DNA of 64,000 bases from contig NZ_JAJGAK010000001.1 in NCBI RefSeq assembly GCF_020866925.1, positions 1,470,189-1,534,188 of the forward strand, written 5' to 3'. The DNA is from Noviluteimonas lactosilytica. GTDB lineage: Bacteria > Pseudomonadota > Gammaproteobacteria > Xanthomonadales > Xanthomonadaceae. Below, one piece after another: positions 54,022 through 63,324 of the stretch. Positions within the stretch are counted from its first letter, which is position 1; each line of letters opens with the position of its first letter. The notes under the pieces were generated by a model. The model searched no databases and had not been told where the DNA came from. It saw nothing but the letters and a program-made list of their open reading frames with translations. A program made the position numbers and the translations under genes.

Positions 54022-54899
54022 CTGCGCGCCCGCGGATGCGCCGCGTCGTACACCTTCGACAAATGCCCGAAGTCGAGGTGCGTATAGATCTGCGTCGTCG
54101 AGATGTCCGCGTGGCCCAACAGTTCCTGGACGCCGCGCAGGTCGCCGGAGGATTCGAGGACGTGGCTGGCGAAACTGTGGCGCAGCAGGTGCGGATGCAC
54201 GCGCTTGAACAGGCCCTGCCGCTGCGCGAGCGTGCGCAGCCGCAGTTGCACGGCGCGCGGCGTGATGGCGCCGTTGCGGCCGGGGAACACGAACGCGTCG
54301 TCGACCGGCCGTCGCTCGGTCTTCCACTCGGTCAGTGCCGCGCGCGCGAACGAACCGACCGGCACGCTGCGCTGCTTGCTGCCCTTGCCGAGCACGGTGA
54401 CCAGGCCACTCGTGAGGTCGAGATCGCGCCAGCGCAGCGCGCAGAGTTCGGACAGCCGCAGGCCGGAGGAATAGAACAGTTCGAGCAGCGCGCGATCGCG
54501 CAAACCGAGCGGCGCATCGGTCGGCACTTCGACCAGCGCCTTCGCTTCGTCGGGATCGAGCACCTGCGGCAACTTGCGCGGCGCCTTCGGCGCGCGGATC
54601 GGTTGTGCGGGATTGGCCTGGATGCGGCCATGGCGCAGCAGCCAGCGATAGAAGCTGCGGCACGCCGACAACCGCCGCTGCAGGCTCTTCGGCGACAGGC
54701 CGCGGCGATGTTCCGATGCGATGAACGTGCGCAGTTGTTCGGTGTGGATCGCGTCCACGTCGATGCCCTGCGCTTCGGACCATGCACGCAACGATTCGAG
54801 ATCGCGGCGATATCCGTCGAGCGTGTGCGGCGACATGCGCCGCTCCACGTGCAGATGCGCGAGGTACGCATCGATCGAGGGCATGTCGATCGAGCCCAT
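53985..54899 (-). CDS. xerC: Tyrosine recombinase XerC
   Basis: 304 residues from the ATG at 54899; the ATG five codons later (54884) is an alternative, and neither has a good ribosome-binding site. A SAM-like N-terminal domain precedes the catalytic domain with Arg in SGLRLSELCALRW, HPHLLRHSFASHVL (His-x-x-Arg), LGHADISTTQIYTHL (His and the nucleophile Tyr). It resolves chromosome dimers at dif with XerD. The last 11 or so residues, rich in Gly, Lys and Glu, are encoded by a G-run repeat arm and are not part of the family core. Confidence 0.95.
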   Translation of the reverse strand: MGSIDMPSIDAYLAHLHVERRMSPHTLDGYRRDLESLRAWSEAQGIDVDAIHTEQLRTFIASEHRRGLSPKSLQRRLSACRSFYRWLLRHGRIQANPAQPIRAPKAPRKLPQVLDPDEAKALVEVPTDAPLGLRDRALLELFYSSGLRLSELCALRWRDLDLTSGLVTVLGKGSKQRSVPVGSFARAALTEWKTERRPVDDAFVFPGRNGAITPRAVQLRLRTLAQRQGLFKRVHPHLLRHSFASHVLESSGDLRGVQELLGHADISTTQIYTHLDFGHLSKVYDAAHPRARRKSGKGETGNGS

Positions 54900-54913
54900 G
54901 TCGATCGTGGACG

Positions 54914-55588
54914 TCAGCCCGGGAAGCGTTGCAACGCCGCCGACAAGGCTTCGCCCATCATGCGCAGGAACAGCGTGCCCATGCCCGGGAAGAAGCGATT
55001 GGGATCGCGACTGCCGACCGCGACGAGACCGACGCCCGGCAGCGACAGCAACGCGGTGGACTGCACGTCCTCCGCGCGCATGCCGTACAGCAGCGCGTGC
55101 TTGTCGGGATGCAGGCGGCCGCAGATCGGTTCGCCGTCGACGATCGCGTCGCGGAACGGCGCCAGGCGCGCGTCGCCGAGCGGGATCGATTGCCACCAAT
55201 CGACGTCGTCCAGGCCCGACACCGCGTCGAACGTCACGATGCGCACGAGGTCGCCCTGGAAATCCTCTTCGAGCGACGCCGCCATCGCGCGCAGCGTCGT
55301 CGCCGGCGTGTCCTGGCGCATGAGGTTCAACGCGAGCTGGTGCGTGCGCACCGCGAGGCGTTCGTTCTCCTGCGCGTTGCCGAACAATTCCTGCAGGCGA
55401 CGCGAGAGCTCGCGATTCTTGTCGCGCAACACTTCGAGCTGGTAGCTCGCCAGCGACGCGGCGGGCCCGTCTTCGCGCGGCACCACGAGGCTCACCGCGA
55501 GATCGGGGAACTGCTTGAGGAACGTCGGGTGTCGCCGCAACCACGCAGCGACTTCATGCGCGCCGAGCTTCTCGGTCGTCTCGATCAT
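54914..55588 (-). CDS. DUF484 family protein (YigA-like)
   Basis: 224 residues from the ATG overlapping the dapF stop. It starts with a conserved helical region ([22 protein letters not shown]), then a coiled coil (about 55-80) and a GAF-like domain with [26 protein letters not shown]484 genes lie between dapF and xerC in many Gammaproteobacteria. The function is unknown. Confidence 0.93.
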   Translation of the reverse strand: MIETTEKLGAHEVAAWLRRHPTFLKQFPDLAVSLVVPREDGPAASLASYQLEVLRDKNRELSRRLQELFGNAQENERLAVRTHQLALNLMRQDTPATTLRAMAASLEEDFQGDLVRIVTFDAVSGLDDVDWWQSIPLGDARLAPFRDAIVDGEPICGRLHPDKHALLYGMRAEDVQSTALLSLPGVGLVAVGSRDPNRFFPGMGTLFLRMMGEALSAALQRFPG

Positions 55589-56448
55589 GGCAACCACTCC
55601 CCTTCGAACACGAATGCGGCCGGACCGGCCATGGTGATCGGGCTGGCGTCGTCGGGCCAGGCGATCGAAAGCTCGCCGCCCGGCAGGGCGACGACGATGT
55701 CGCGATCGACGCGGCCGCGCCGCATCAGGATCGCCGCGGCGGCGCAGGCGCCGCTGCCGCAGGCCAGCGTTTCGCCGACGCCGCGTTCGTACACGCGCAA
55801 CCGGATGCGATCGCGCGATTCGACCTGCGCGAAGCCGACGTTCACCGATTCCGGGAACGCGCGGCTGCGTTGCAGCGCCGGCCCCTGCACGCCGACGCGC
55901 GCGGTGGCGATGTCGTCGACTTCGATCAACGCGTGCGGATTGCCCATCGACGCAGCGCCGAAGTGCAGCGTCTGCCCATCGATCTCGATGTCGTACGCAT
56001 CGCGCGGCTGTTCGCCCTGTTGCGCGAGCGGCACGTGCGACGGCACGAAGTCGGGCACGCCCATCGCGATGCGATAGCGCGCATCAGGCAACACGTCGAC
56101 GGCATGCGTGCCGGCCGGGCTGTCGAGCTCGAAACGCGGTCCGCGCGCAGTGCCGTCGCGCACGACCCACGCGGCGACGCAGCGCGCGCCGTTGCCGCAT
56201 TGCTGCGCCTGCGAGCCGTCGGCGTTCCAGATGCGGTAGCTCGCGGACGCGTTCGCGCTGCGCGGCGCTTCGATCGTGAGGATCTGGTCGCAGCCGACGC
56301 CCGTGTGGCGATCGGCGAGCGCGCGGCACAGCGCCGCGTCGGGCGCGGCCTGGCCGTGGCGCAGGTCGACGACGACGAAGTCGTTGCCCGCGCCGTGCAT
56401 TTTGGTGAAGCGCAGGGAGCGGCCGCCGGCCGCGTGCGGCATGGTCAT
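55585..56448 (-). CDS. dapF: Diaminopimelate epimerase
   Basis: 287 residues from the ATG at 56448; an ATG two codons later is also possible. The two-Cys acid/base pair is present: CGNGARC near residue 88 and CGSGAC in the second half. It begins [15 protein letters not shown], the family N-terminus. It converts LL- to meso-diaminopimelate for lysine and peptidoglycan. It lies downstream of lptM and is coupled to DUF484. Confidence 0.96.
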   Translation of the reverse strand: MTMPHAAGGRSLRFTKMHGAGNDFVVVDLRHGQAAPDAALCRALADRHTGVGCDQILTIEAPRSANASASYRIWNADGSQAQQCGNGARCVAAWVVRDGTARGPRFELDSPAGTHAVDVLPDARYRIAMGVPDFVPSHVPLAQQGEQPRDAYDIEIDGQTLHFGAASMGNPHALIEVDDIATARVGVQGPALQRSRAFPESVNVGFAQVESRDRIRLRVYERGVGETLACGSGACAAAAILMRRGRVDRDIVVALPGGELSIAWPDDASPITMAGPAAFVFEGEWLP

Positions 56449-56458
56449 CGCATCGGAT

Positions 56459-56716
56459 TCAGCGCGGCGTTCCGGTCGACCCATCGTCGTTGTCGATGTC
56501 GGGAACGGTGCTCGCGCTCGGCGGCATGACGGTGCCGCTTTCTGCAGGCAACACGATGGATCCGTTGTCCGCCGGCATCACCGTCGTGTCGGCGGCCGGC
56601 ATCTCGGGCGGGCCGCCCTCGACGTTGGGCACGCGGATCAACGGACCCTTGTTGCCGCACCCGGCGAGCGGGAGGGCGGCAACCAGGAGGGCGGCCATGA
56701 GGCGATTGCGATTCAT
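56459..56716 (-). CDS. lptM: LptM (YifL) lipoprotein
   Basis: 85 residues with a lipobox LAGC followed by GNKGPL, the hallmark of YifL/LptM, which helps LptD mature at the outer membrane. The Pro/Asp-rich tail is unconserved. Position next to dapF matches E. coli. It begins 13 bases after the upstream S9 peptidase gene. Confidence 0.9.
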   Translation of the reverse strand: MNRNRLMAALLVAALPLAGCGNKGPLIRVPNVEGGPPEMPAADTTVMPADNGSIVLPAESGTVMPPSASTVPDIDNDDGSTGTPR

Positions 56717-56729
56717 GGCCGCCAGTGTG

Positions 56730-58868
56730 TCACTTCGCGGCGGTGATTTGCACGTTCGAGGCGCCGAGCTGGTCGAGCAGGAACGCGTACATCTCCGACA
56801 GCTCGCGATACCGGCGAAACCGGCCCGACTTGCCGCCGTGGCCCGCTTCCATGTTGACGCGGAACAGCACCGGGCGATCCGCGCCGGCGGTGTCGAGGTC
56901 GCGCAGGCGCGCGACGTACTTGGCCGGTTCGAAATACTGCACCTGCGAATCCCACAGGCCGGTGCCCACGAACATCGCCGGGTACGCCTGCGGCTTCAGG
57001 TTGTCGTACGGCGAGTACGACAGCATGTACTCGTAGTAATCCTTCTTTTCCGGATTGCCCCACTCGTCGTATTCGTTGGTGGTGAGCGGGATGGTCGGAT
57101 CGAGCATCGTGGTCACGACGTCGACGAAGGGCACCTGCGACAGGATCACGCGGTACTTGTCGGGCGCCATGTTGGAGATCGCACCCATCAGCAGGCCGCC
57201 GGCGCTGCCGCCGTACGCGGCGACGCGATCCTTCGACGCATAGCCTTCCTCGACCAGGAAGTCGGTGACGTCGATGAAGTCGGTGAAGGTGTTCTTCTTG
57301 TTGAACAGCTTGCCGTCGTCGTACCACTTGCGGCCCATCTCCTGGCCGCCGCGGATGTGGGCGAGCACGTACACCATGCCGCGGTCGAGCAGGCTCACCG
57401 CCGGGAGGTTGAAGCCCGGGTCGGTGGACGAACCGTAGCTGCCGTACGCGTACTGCAGGAGCGCGGCCGTGCCGTCCTTCTTGAAGCCCTTCTTGTAGAC
57501 GACCGAGACCGGGATCTTCGTGCCGTCGCGCGCCGTCGCCCACAGTCGTTCGGTCGTGTACTTCGACGGGTCGTAGCCGATCACCGGGTCGCGCTTCATC
57601 AGCTTGCGCTCGCCGGTCTTCGTGTTGAGCTCGTACACCGTGGCCGGCGTCGTCATCGACGTGTAGGTGTAGCGCAGCCAGTCGGTGTCCGGTTCGGCGT
57701 TGATCGACAGGCCCATGCCGTACGCGGGTTCGTCGGCCTTCACGTATTCGGACTTGCCGTCGGGGCGCAGCAGGCGCAGGCGTTCCAGGCCTTCGCTGCG
57801 TTCGGCGATGGCGGTGAAGCCGTCGAACAGTTCGAAGCCGTCGATGAAGACGTCTTCGCTGTGCGGCACCCATTCCTGCCAGTCCTTGCGCGAGGTCGAC
57901 CCGTCGGCGGCGGTGACGATCTTGAAATTCTTCGCACCGTCGGCGTTGGTGTGGATCACCCAGCGGCCGTCGTGGTGGTCGGCGTCGTATTCGACGTCGC
58001 GTTCGCGCGGCGCGAGGACCGCGAAGTCCTGCGGATCGGCGGCGGACGCGCAGCGGAACTCGCTCGACACCGTGCTGCCCAGTTGGATACACAGGAACTT
58101 GTCGTCGCGCGTGCGGCCGACGCCCATGTAGAAGCTGTCGTCCTTCTCTTCGTAGACGACCACGTCGTCCTTCGCCGCCGTGCCGAGCACGTGCTTCTGC
58201 ACGCGCGTGGTGAGCAGCGTCTTCGGGTCGTTCCACACGTAGAAGAGCGTCTTGTTGTCGTCCGCCCAGACGACATTCGCCGCGACGCCCGGCACTTCGT
58301 CCGAATAGATTTCGCCGGTCGCGAGGTTCTTCACCTTGATCGTGTACTGGCGACGACCGACCGCGTCTTCCGCCCATGCGAGCAACGTGTTGTCCTGGCT
58401 GGTTTCCCAGTCGCCGACGCTGAAGTAGCCCTTGCCTTCGGCCATCTTGTTGACGTCGAGCAGGATTTCTTCGGGCGCGTCCATCGTGCCCTTGCGGCGC
58501 GCATGGATCGGGTAGTCCTTGCCGGTTTCGAAGCGCGTGTAATACCAGTAGCCGCGCTCGAGGTACGGCACCGAGGCGTCGTCCTGCTTGATGCGGCCGA
58601 CGATTTCCTCGTACACCTCTTCCTGCAACGGCTTCAGCGGCGACATGAAGGCGTCGGCGTACGCGTTCTCGGCGTTGAGGTACGCGAGCATCTCGGGGTT
58701 CTTGCGCGTGTCGTCGCGCAGCCAGTAGTACTCGTCGTTACGCTCCGCGCCATGCGGCGCCTTGACGACGTGCGGCTTCTTCGCCACGTCGGGCGGTTGC
58801 GGGAGGTCGGCGGCGAATGTGGTCGAAGTCATCAGGAGCGTCGTGAGCAAGGGGATCGAGAGTTTCAT
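56730..58868 (-). CDS. S9 family peptidase, oligopeptidase B-like, exported
   Basis: 712 residues with a signal peptide (about 1-19). The N-terminal seven-bladed propeller starts at EYYWLRDDTRKNPEMLAYL, typical of oligopeptidase B. In the catalytic alpha/beta-hydrolase domain the triad is S555 (GGSAGG), D640 (GLWDSQV) and H677 (EAGHGG). Family members cleave short peptides after basic residues; PtrB is cytosolic, so export here is notable. It follows a second S9 gene with a 21-base gap. Confidence 0.92.
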   Translation of the reverse strand: MKLSIPLLTTLLMTSTTFAADLPQPPDVAKKPHVVKAPHGAERNDEYYWLRDDTRKNPEMLAYLNAENAYADAFMSPLKPLQEEVYEEIVGRIKQDDASVPYLERGYWYYTRFETGKDYPIHARRKGTMDAPEEILLDVNKMAEGKGYFSVGDWETSQDNTLLAWAEDAVGRRQYTIKVKNLATGEIYSDEVPGVAANVVWADDNKTLFYVWNDPKTLLTTRVQKHVLGTAAKDDVVVYEEKDDSFYMGVGRTRDDKFLCIQLGSTVSSEFRCASAADPQDFAVLAPRERDVEYDADHHDGRWVIHTNADGAKNFKIVTAADGSTSRKDWQEWVPHSEDVFIDGFELFDGFTAIAERSEGLERLRLLRPDGKSEYVKADEPAYGMGLSINAEPDTDWLRYTYTSMTTPATVYELNTKTGERKLMKRDPVIGYDPSKYTTERLWATARDGTKIPVSVVYKKGFKKDGTAALLQYAYGSYGSSTDPGFNLPAVSLLDRGMVYVLAHIRGGQEMGRKWYDDGKLFNKKNTFTDFIDVTDFLVEEGYASKDRVAAYGGSAGGLLMGAISNMAPDKYRVILSQVPFVDVVTTMLDPTIPLTTNEYDEWGNPEKKDYYEYMLSYSPYDNLKPQAYPAMFVGTGLWDSQVQYFEPAKYVARLRDLDTAGADRPVLFRVNMEAGHGGKSGRFRRYRELSEMYAFLLDQLGASNVQITAAK

Positions 58869-58889
58869 TGTCGGTCCGTTAGGGTCGGG

Positions 58890-61028
58890 TCACTTCGACA
58901 GTTCGTTCCAGAGGAACGTGTAGGCGAGGGCGTTCATGTGCGCGGACTGGGCGTTGTTCGCTGCCCCGCCGTGGCCGCCTTCGATGTTCTCGTAGTAGCG
59001 CACGTCCTTCTTCGCCTCGAGCATCTTCGCCATCATCTTGCGCGCGTGGCCCGGGTGGACGCGGTCGTCGGCGGTCGAGGTGGTGAAGAGCACCGGCGGA
59101 TACTCCTTCGACGGATCGAAGAGCTGGTACGGCGAGAACGACTGGATGAATTCCCAGTCGGCCGTGTCGGGATCGCCGTATTCGGCCATCCACGAAGCGC
59201 CCGCGAGCAAGTGGCTGTAGCGCTTCATGTCGAGCAGCGGCACCTGCACGACGATCGCGCCGAACAGCTGCGGGTACTGCACGAGCATGTTGCCCATCAG
59301 CAGGCCACCGTTGCTGCCGCCCATGATGCCGAGGCGCTTTTGCGTGGTGAGGCCCGACTTGACGAGGTCTTCGGCGACCGCGGCGAAATCTTCGTAGGCC
59401 TTGTGGCGGTTGGCTTTCAGCGCGGCCTGGTGCCAGCGCGGGCCGTACTCGCCGCCGCCGCGGATGTTGGCGACCGCGTACGCGCCACCCTTCTCCAGCC
59501 AGCCCTTGCCGACGCCGCCGGAATAGCCCGGCGTCATCGACACTTCGAAACCGCCGTAGCCGTACAGCAGCGTCGGCGTGGTGCCGTCGTTCTTCGCGTC
59601 CTTCGGCTTCACGAGGAAGTACGGGATGCGCGTGCCGTCCTTCGAGGTCGCGAAGTGCTGTTCGATGACGTGCGTGCGCGCGTCGAAGAACTGCGGGTTC
59701 GACTTGAGCGTTTGCGGCGCGGCGTCGTTCGACACGTCGGCGATCGCGAGCGTCGTCGGCGTCAGGTAGTCGGTGGCGGTGACCCACACCGCGTCGCTGT
59801 CGTCGGCATCGACCGGCGCGACGCTCACGGTGCCGATGGTCGGCGCACCGGCGAGCGGCTTGCGCGTCCATTCGCCCGCGGCCGGCGTGAGCACGAACAA
59901 CTTGTTCTTCACGTCCTCCATGACGTTGAGGACCAAGTGGTTCTTCGTCCAGCCGAAGCTGGCGAGCGAGGTGTTGTCGGTGGGCGCGAACAGCACGGTG
60001 AAGTCGCGCTTGCCGGCCATGAAGTCGTCGAACTTCGTCGCGATCAGCGAGCCCGCGGCATACGTCGTGCCGCCGGCCTCGTACGCGTCGCGCAACTCCA
60101 GCACCAGCCATTCCTTGTGGACCGACTTGTTCGCCGAATTCGGCGCGTCGACCTTCACGAGCTTGCCGTCGGCGTCGCGCAGGAAGAGTTCATCGTTGTA
60201 GAACGCGATGACGCGATTGACGAAGTCGCGCTGGAAGCCCGGCGTGAGATCGCGCTGGGCGGCGATGTACATGTCCTGCGGCTCGCCTTCGTACACCTTC
60301 TGCGCTTGCGCCAGCGGCGTGCCGCGCTGCCACTGCTTGACGATGCGCGGGTAGCCGGAAGGCGTCATCGAACCGGGGCCGAAGTCGGTGTAGACGTACA
60401 CCGTGTCCTTGTCGACCCAGCCCAGGCCGCCCTTCGCTTCCGGACGGAAGAAGCCGTCCTTCACCCACGTCCTGCTTGCGAGATCGAATTCGCGCGTGAC
60501 GTCGGCATCCGAACCGCCGCGCGACAGCGCGACCAGGCAGCGCGTGTAATCGGGTTTCAGGCAATCGGCGCCGTGCCAGACCCAGTTTTCCTTTTCCGCG
60601 GCGTTGAGCGCGTCGAGGTCGAGGATGGTTTCCCACTTCGGGTCGGCCTTGCGGTATTCGGCGAGCGTCGTGCGGCGCCACAGGCCGCGCTCGTGGTTCT
60701 TGTCCTTCCAGAAGTTGTAGTAGTAGTCGCCGATCTTCTCGACGCCGGGGATCTTCGCGGTCGAATCGAGGATGGCGCGGACGTCGGTTTCGAGCTTGCG
60801 GAACTGCGGCGACTGCGCGAGCTCGGCCTCGCTCTTCGCATTCTGCTCGCGGACCCAGGCGATCGACTTGTCGCCCTTCACGTCCTCGAGCCACTGGTAC
60901 GGGTCGTTCGCCACGGCGGGCTCCTGCTGCGCGGGGGTCCCCGTCGATTGCGCGAAGCTGGTACTGGCGGTGGCGGCGAGCCCGAAGGCGATTCCTGCGA
61001 CGAGTCGGAAGGACGAACCCTGGGGCAT
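58890..61028 (-). CDS. S9 family prolyl oligopeptidase, exported
   Basis: 712 residues with a signal peptide (about 1-26, ending SFA). The propeller domain begins DPYQWLEDVKGDKSIAWVREQN. The catalytic domain has S572 in GGSNGG, the Asp in ADDRVHPGHA and H686 in EGGHGG. It belongs to the prolyl-oligopeptidase branch and probably cleaves short proline-containing peptides in the periplasm. It has the same length as the next gene but the two are clearly different in sequence. Confidence 0.93.
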   Translation of the reverse strand: MPQGSSFRLVAGIAFGLAATASTSFAQSTGTPAQQEPAVANDPYQWLEDVKGDKSIAWVREQNAKSEAELAQSPQFRKLETDVRAILDSTAKIPGVEKIGDYYYNFWKDKNHERGLWRRTTLAEYRKADPKWETILDLDALNAAEKENWVWHGADCLKPDYTRCLVALSRGGSDADVTREFDLASRTWVKDGFFRPEAKGGLGWVDKDTVYVYTDFGPGSMTPSGYPRIVKQWQRGTPLAQAQKVYEGEPQDMYIAAQRDLTPGFQRDFVNRVIAFYNDELFLRDADGKLVKVDAPNSANKSVHKEWLVLELRDAYEAGGTTYAAGSLIATKFDDFMAGKRDFTVLFAPTDNTSLASFGWTKNHLVLNVMEDVKNKLFVLTPAAGEWTRKPLAGAPTIGTVSVAPVDADDSDAVWVTATDYLTPTTLAIADVSNDAAPQTLKSNPQFFDARTHVIEQHFATSKDGTRIPYFLVKPKDAKNDGTTPTLLYGYGGFEVSMTPGYSGGVGKGWLEKGGAYAVANIRGGGEYGPRWHQAALKANRHKAYEDFAAVAEDLVKSGLTTQKRLGIMGGSNGGLLMGNMLVQYPQLFGAIVVQVPLLDMKRYSHLLAGASWMAEYGDPDTADWEFIQSFSPYQLFDPSKEYPPVLFTTSTADDRVHPGHARKMMAKMLEAKKDVRYYENIEGGHGGAANNAQSAHMNALAYTFLWNELSK

Positions 61029-61089
61029 GACGGCTCCGCGACGATAGGGAAGCCGTCACGCTATCACGGGCCCGCGATGCGGACCCGTG

Positions 61090-61275
61090 TCACCCCGCGC
61101 GGACGCGGCGCAGCGCCCACAACGCGCTGGCGGGCATCGCGACCAGCCACAGCGGGAGGAAGCCGATCAGCTGCGTGTTCGTGCGCGCCATCGGCAGCAG
61201 GAGGACGGCCAGGACGCCGATCGTGAGGAACGTGCGGAGAAAGCTGGCGGCGCGGGTGCTGTGGGCGGGATGCAT
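61090..61275 (-). CDS. Small hydrophobic membrane protein
   Basis: 61 residues. GGAG lies 9 bases before the ATG. Two hydrophobic segments (about 12-29 and 35-53) are separated by RTNTQL, and the C-terminus is basic (LRRVRAG), fitting a two-helix inner-membrane protein. No family recognised. It lies 61 bases upstream of the prolyl oligopeptidase start on the same strand. Confidence 0.6.
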   Translation of the reverse strand: MHPAHSTRAASFLRTFLTIGVLAVLLLPMARTNTQLIGFLPLWLVAMPASALWALRRVRAG

Positions 61276-61339
61276 GGCGTTGGGCTCCGTGTGTGTTGCG
61301 CGGAGCTTCGGCGCGCGTCATCTCAAAGGCTGCGAAACA

Positions 61340-61398
61340 GCGAAACAGGGGTCAGAGCACCATTTCCGTTGGAAATGGTGCTCTGACCCCTGTTTCGC
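61340..61398. repeat. Perfect 28-bp inverted repeat (REP/RAYT-like hairpin)
   Basis: Two perfect 28-base arms (61340-61367 and 61371-61398) flank a GTT spacer. The core GGGGTCAGAGCACCATTTCC resembles sequences I recall at the ends of REP-associated tyrosine transposase genes and scattered REP elements. It lies between the patatin-like gene (stop at 61406) and the small membrane gene. No transposase is nearby. It may also stop or stabilise the patatin transcript. Confidence 0.8.
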
Positions 61399-61405
61399 CC
61401 GTTCT

Positions 61406-62314
61406 TCAGTAACCCGCTTCGTCGAGCGCCTTGTCGGCCTCGCGCCGGCCGATGTCGATCAACTCCTTCGCGCGCCAGAACTCGTAGAACTGGCAGGCAT
61501 CTCGGGGGATGCGGATGACGAGTTCCGGCGGGTCGAGGGCCAGCTGCACGCGCGCGATCTGCGCCTGCATCGTGTCGAGCGAGCGCGCCATCAGGTCGGT
61601 GAAGCCCAGGCGCGTGCGCGCGGCGTCGGCCGAGGCGTCGCTCGCGCGCATGTGCATCCATGCGGTGAGCCAGCTGCGGCTGTTCGACGGGCCGGAAGGC
61701 GCGTCCTCTTCGGCCGGTTCGCCCGGCGGGCGTTGCGGCCAGCCGTGCATGTCGACGGCGACCAGGCGGTGCGCATCGGACAGGCGCGTGGCCGCGATCG
61801 GCAACGGCGCGAGCAGGCCGCCGTCCACCAGCGGCCGGCCGTGGATGATGTGCGGCGTGAACAGGCCCGGGATCGCGAAGGACGCGCGGATCGCGTCCCA
61901 CATGTCGCCTTCGCGCAACCACACTTCGCGCTGGCGCAACACGTCGACGGCGACGGCGGTGAAATCGATCGGGAGTTCTTCGATCTTCGGCGAGCCCGCG
62001 ATCTCGCGCAGCGCGGCGATCAGCCGCGTGCCTTCGAATAGTGCCGAACGCCCGAAGCCCGGATCGAGCAGCCGCAACATCGCGCCCCGATCCAGCGACA
62101 ACAGCCAATCGCGATACGCGGGCAAGCGCCCCGACGCATGCAGCCCGCCGACCAGCGCGCCGCTCGAGGACCCCGCGATCGCCACGATTTTCAGGCTGCG
62201 CGCCTCGATCGCCTCGATGACGCCGATCTGCGCGAGCCCGCGTGCGCCACCCGCCCCGAGGACCAGCGCGATCTTTTCGTCGGTGCGGATCTTCGGGGGA
62301 TCGGCGGGGGTCAT
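61406..62314 (-). CDS. Patatin-like phospholipase (RssA-like)
   Basis: 302 residues from the ATG overlapping the WYL stop (TGATG). The glycine-rich oxyanion motif is VLGAGGARGLAQIG, the nucleophile is in GSSSGAL (G-x-S-x-G) and the dyad Asp is in LVDGGLL. It has no signal peptide. The Ser-Asp dyad should give phospholipase A or acyl-ester hydrolase activity inside the cell. Co-transcribed with a WYL regulator. Confidence 0.92.
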   Translation of the reverse strand: MTPADPPKIRTDEKIALVLGAGGARGLAQIGVIEAIEARSLKIVAIAGSSSGALVGGLHASGRLPAYRDWLLSLDRGAMLRLLDPGFGRSALFEGTRLIAALREIAGSPKIEELPIDFTAVAVDVLRQREVWLREGDMWDAIRASFAIPGLFTPHIIHGRPLVDGGLLAPLPIAATRLSDAHRLVAVDMHGWPQRPPGEPAEEDAPSGPSNSRSWLTAWMHMRASDASADAARTRLGFTDLMARSLDTMQAQIARVQLALDPPELVIRIPRDACQFYEFWRAKELIDIGRREADKALDEAGY

Positions 62315-63282
62315 CAGCGCTCGTAGTTCGAGATGGCGAGCGCGAGCAGCGCGCGCGCCTGTTCGCGCAGCGCCGGCGGTTCGACGATCTCGGCGTCGCT
62401 GCCGTAATGCAGCACGTCCATCAGCAACTCGCGCGAGTTGCTGTACGGCACCTTCAACTCGTAGCGACCGTCGGGCAGGAAGCGGCCCTGCTGCTGCGAA
62501 TGCCAGCGTTCGTCGGCGACCCAGCGCGCGGCCTTCGGGCTGAACATGATCGTCGCCCAGTGCTTCGGCGGCCCGGAGAAGATGCCGTAGCTCGACGCCA
62601 GGTGTTCGTCGAGTTCGCTGTCCGGGAGATCGCGCGCTTCGCCTTCGCCCATCTTCGCCGTGCCGATGCGGTCGACGGCGAAGCTGCGCAGGCCCTCGCG
62701 GTCCTCGTCCCACGCATCGAGGTACCAGTTGTCGCGGTAATGAGTGATGCGTTGCGGCGACACGATGCGGCGCGTCTTCTCGTCGGTCGAGCGCGCGCGG
62801 TAGTCGAAGGAGAGCTTCTTCCGCCCCAGCACCGCCGAGGCGACGATGCGGAACACGTGTTCGTCGAGGCGGCGCGGGCGACTGGCGATCACGCGCACGC
62901 GTTCGACCGGCCAGCGCTTGCCGCCCGCCTGTTCCTCGAGCAGCTTCTCCACGCGCGATTGCAACGGCGCGAGCGCGGTCGACAGCAACCCGCCGCCGCT
63001 GCGCGCGAGCAACTGCTGCGCGGCGAGCAGCGCGTGCAGTTCCTCGGAGTTGAGCCACAGCCCGGGAAGTTCGAAGCGATCGCTTTCGCTCGCGTCGTAC
63101 TTGAAGCCGGCCTCGCCGTCGCCCACCACCGGCGCCATCAGGCCGTCGCGCAGGAAGGCGAGGTCGCGGTAGACGGTGGCGCGCGAGCAGCCGAGTTCGT
63201 CCTGGAGGCGGGCCACCGTGACGGGGTAGCGCGCCGCCTTGAGCAGGCGATGCAGGGCGTTGATGCGTTCGTAGCGGTCCAT
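62314..63282 (-). CDS. WYL-domain transcriptional regulator (YafY-like)
   Basis: 322 residues. The N-terminal helix-turn-helix begins MDRYERINALHRLLKAARYPVT (DeoR-like, SRATVYRDLAFL). The WYL domain has HYRDNWYLDAWD, where WYL occurs literally, and a WCX C-terminal extension follows. WYL proteins sense nucleotides or single-stranded nucleic acids in some phage-defence and repair contexts, but no defence genes are adjacent; it is overlapped with a patatin gene and divergent from a Mo enzyme gene. Confidence 0.92.
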   Translation of the reverse strand: MDRYERINALHRLLKAARYPVTVARLQDELGCSRATVYRDLAFLRDGLMAPVVGDGEAGFKYDASESDRFELPGLWLNSEELHALLAAQQLLARSGGGLLSTALAPLQSRVEKLLEEQAGGKRWPVERVRVIASRPRRLDEHVFRIVASAVLGRKKLSFDYRARSTDEKTRRIVSPQRITHYRDNWYLDAWDEDREGLRSFAVDRIGTAKMGEGEARDLPDSELDEHLASSYGIFSGPPKHWATIMFSPKAARWVADERWHSQQQGRFLPDGRYELKVPYSNSRELLMDVLHYGSDAEIVEPPALREQARALLALAISNYER

Positions 63283-63324
63283 GGGGGAATTAAAGCAGAT
63301 GCGAACGTCCTACAATCGCTCCCC

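Noticed and set aside
53985-54899. Integron or prophage integrase
   Set aside because: The recombinase is in the conserved lptM-dapF-DUF484-xerC-hslVU neighbourhood and matches chromosomal XerC; no attachment sites or phage genes are nearby.
56490-61226. A 1578-codon open frame antisense to dapF/lptM and both S9 peptidases
   Set aside because: A by-product of few stops in GC-rich antisense DNA; the composition is Arg/Val/Ala/His-rich and it covers well supported genes on the other strand.
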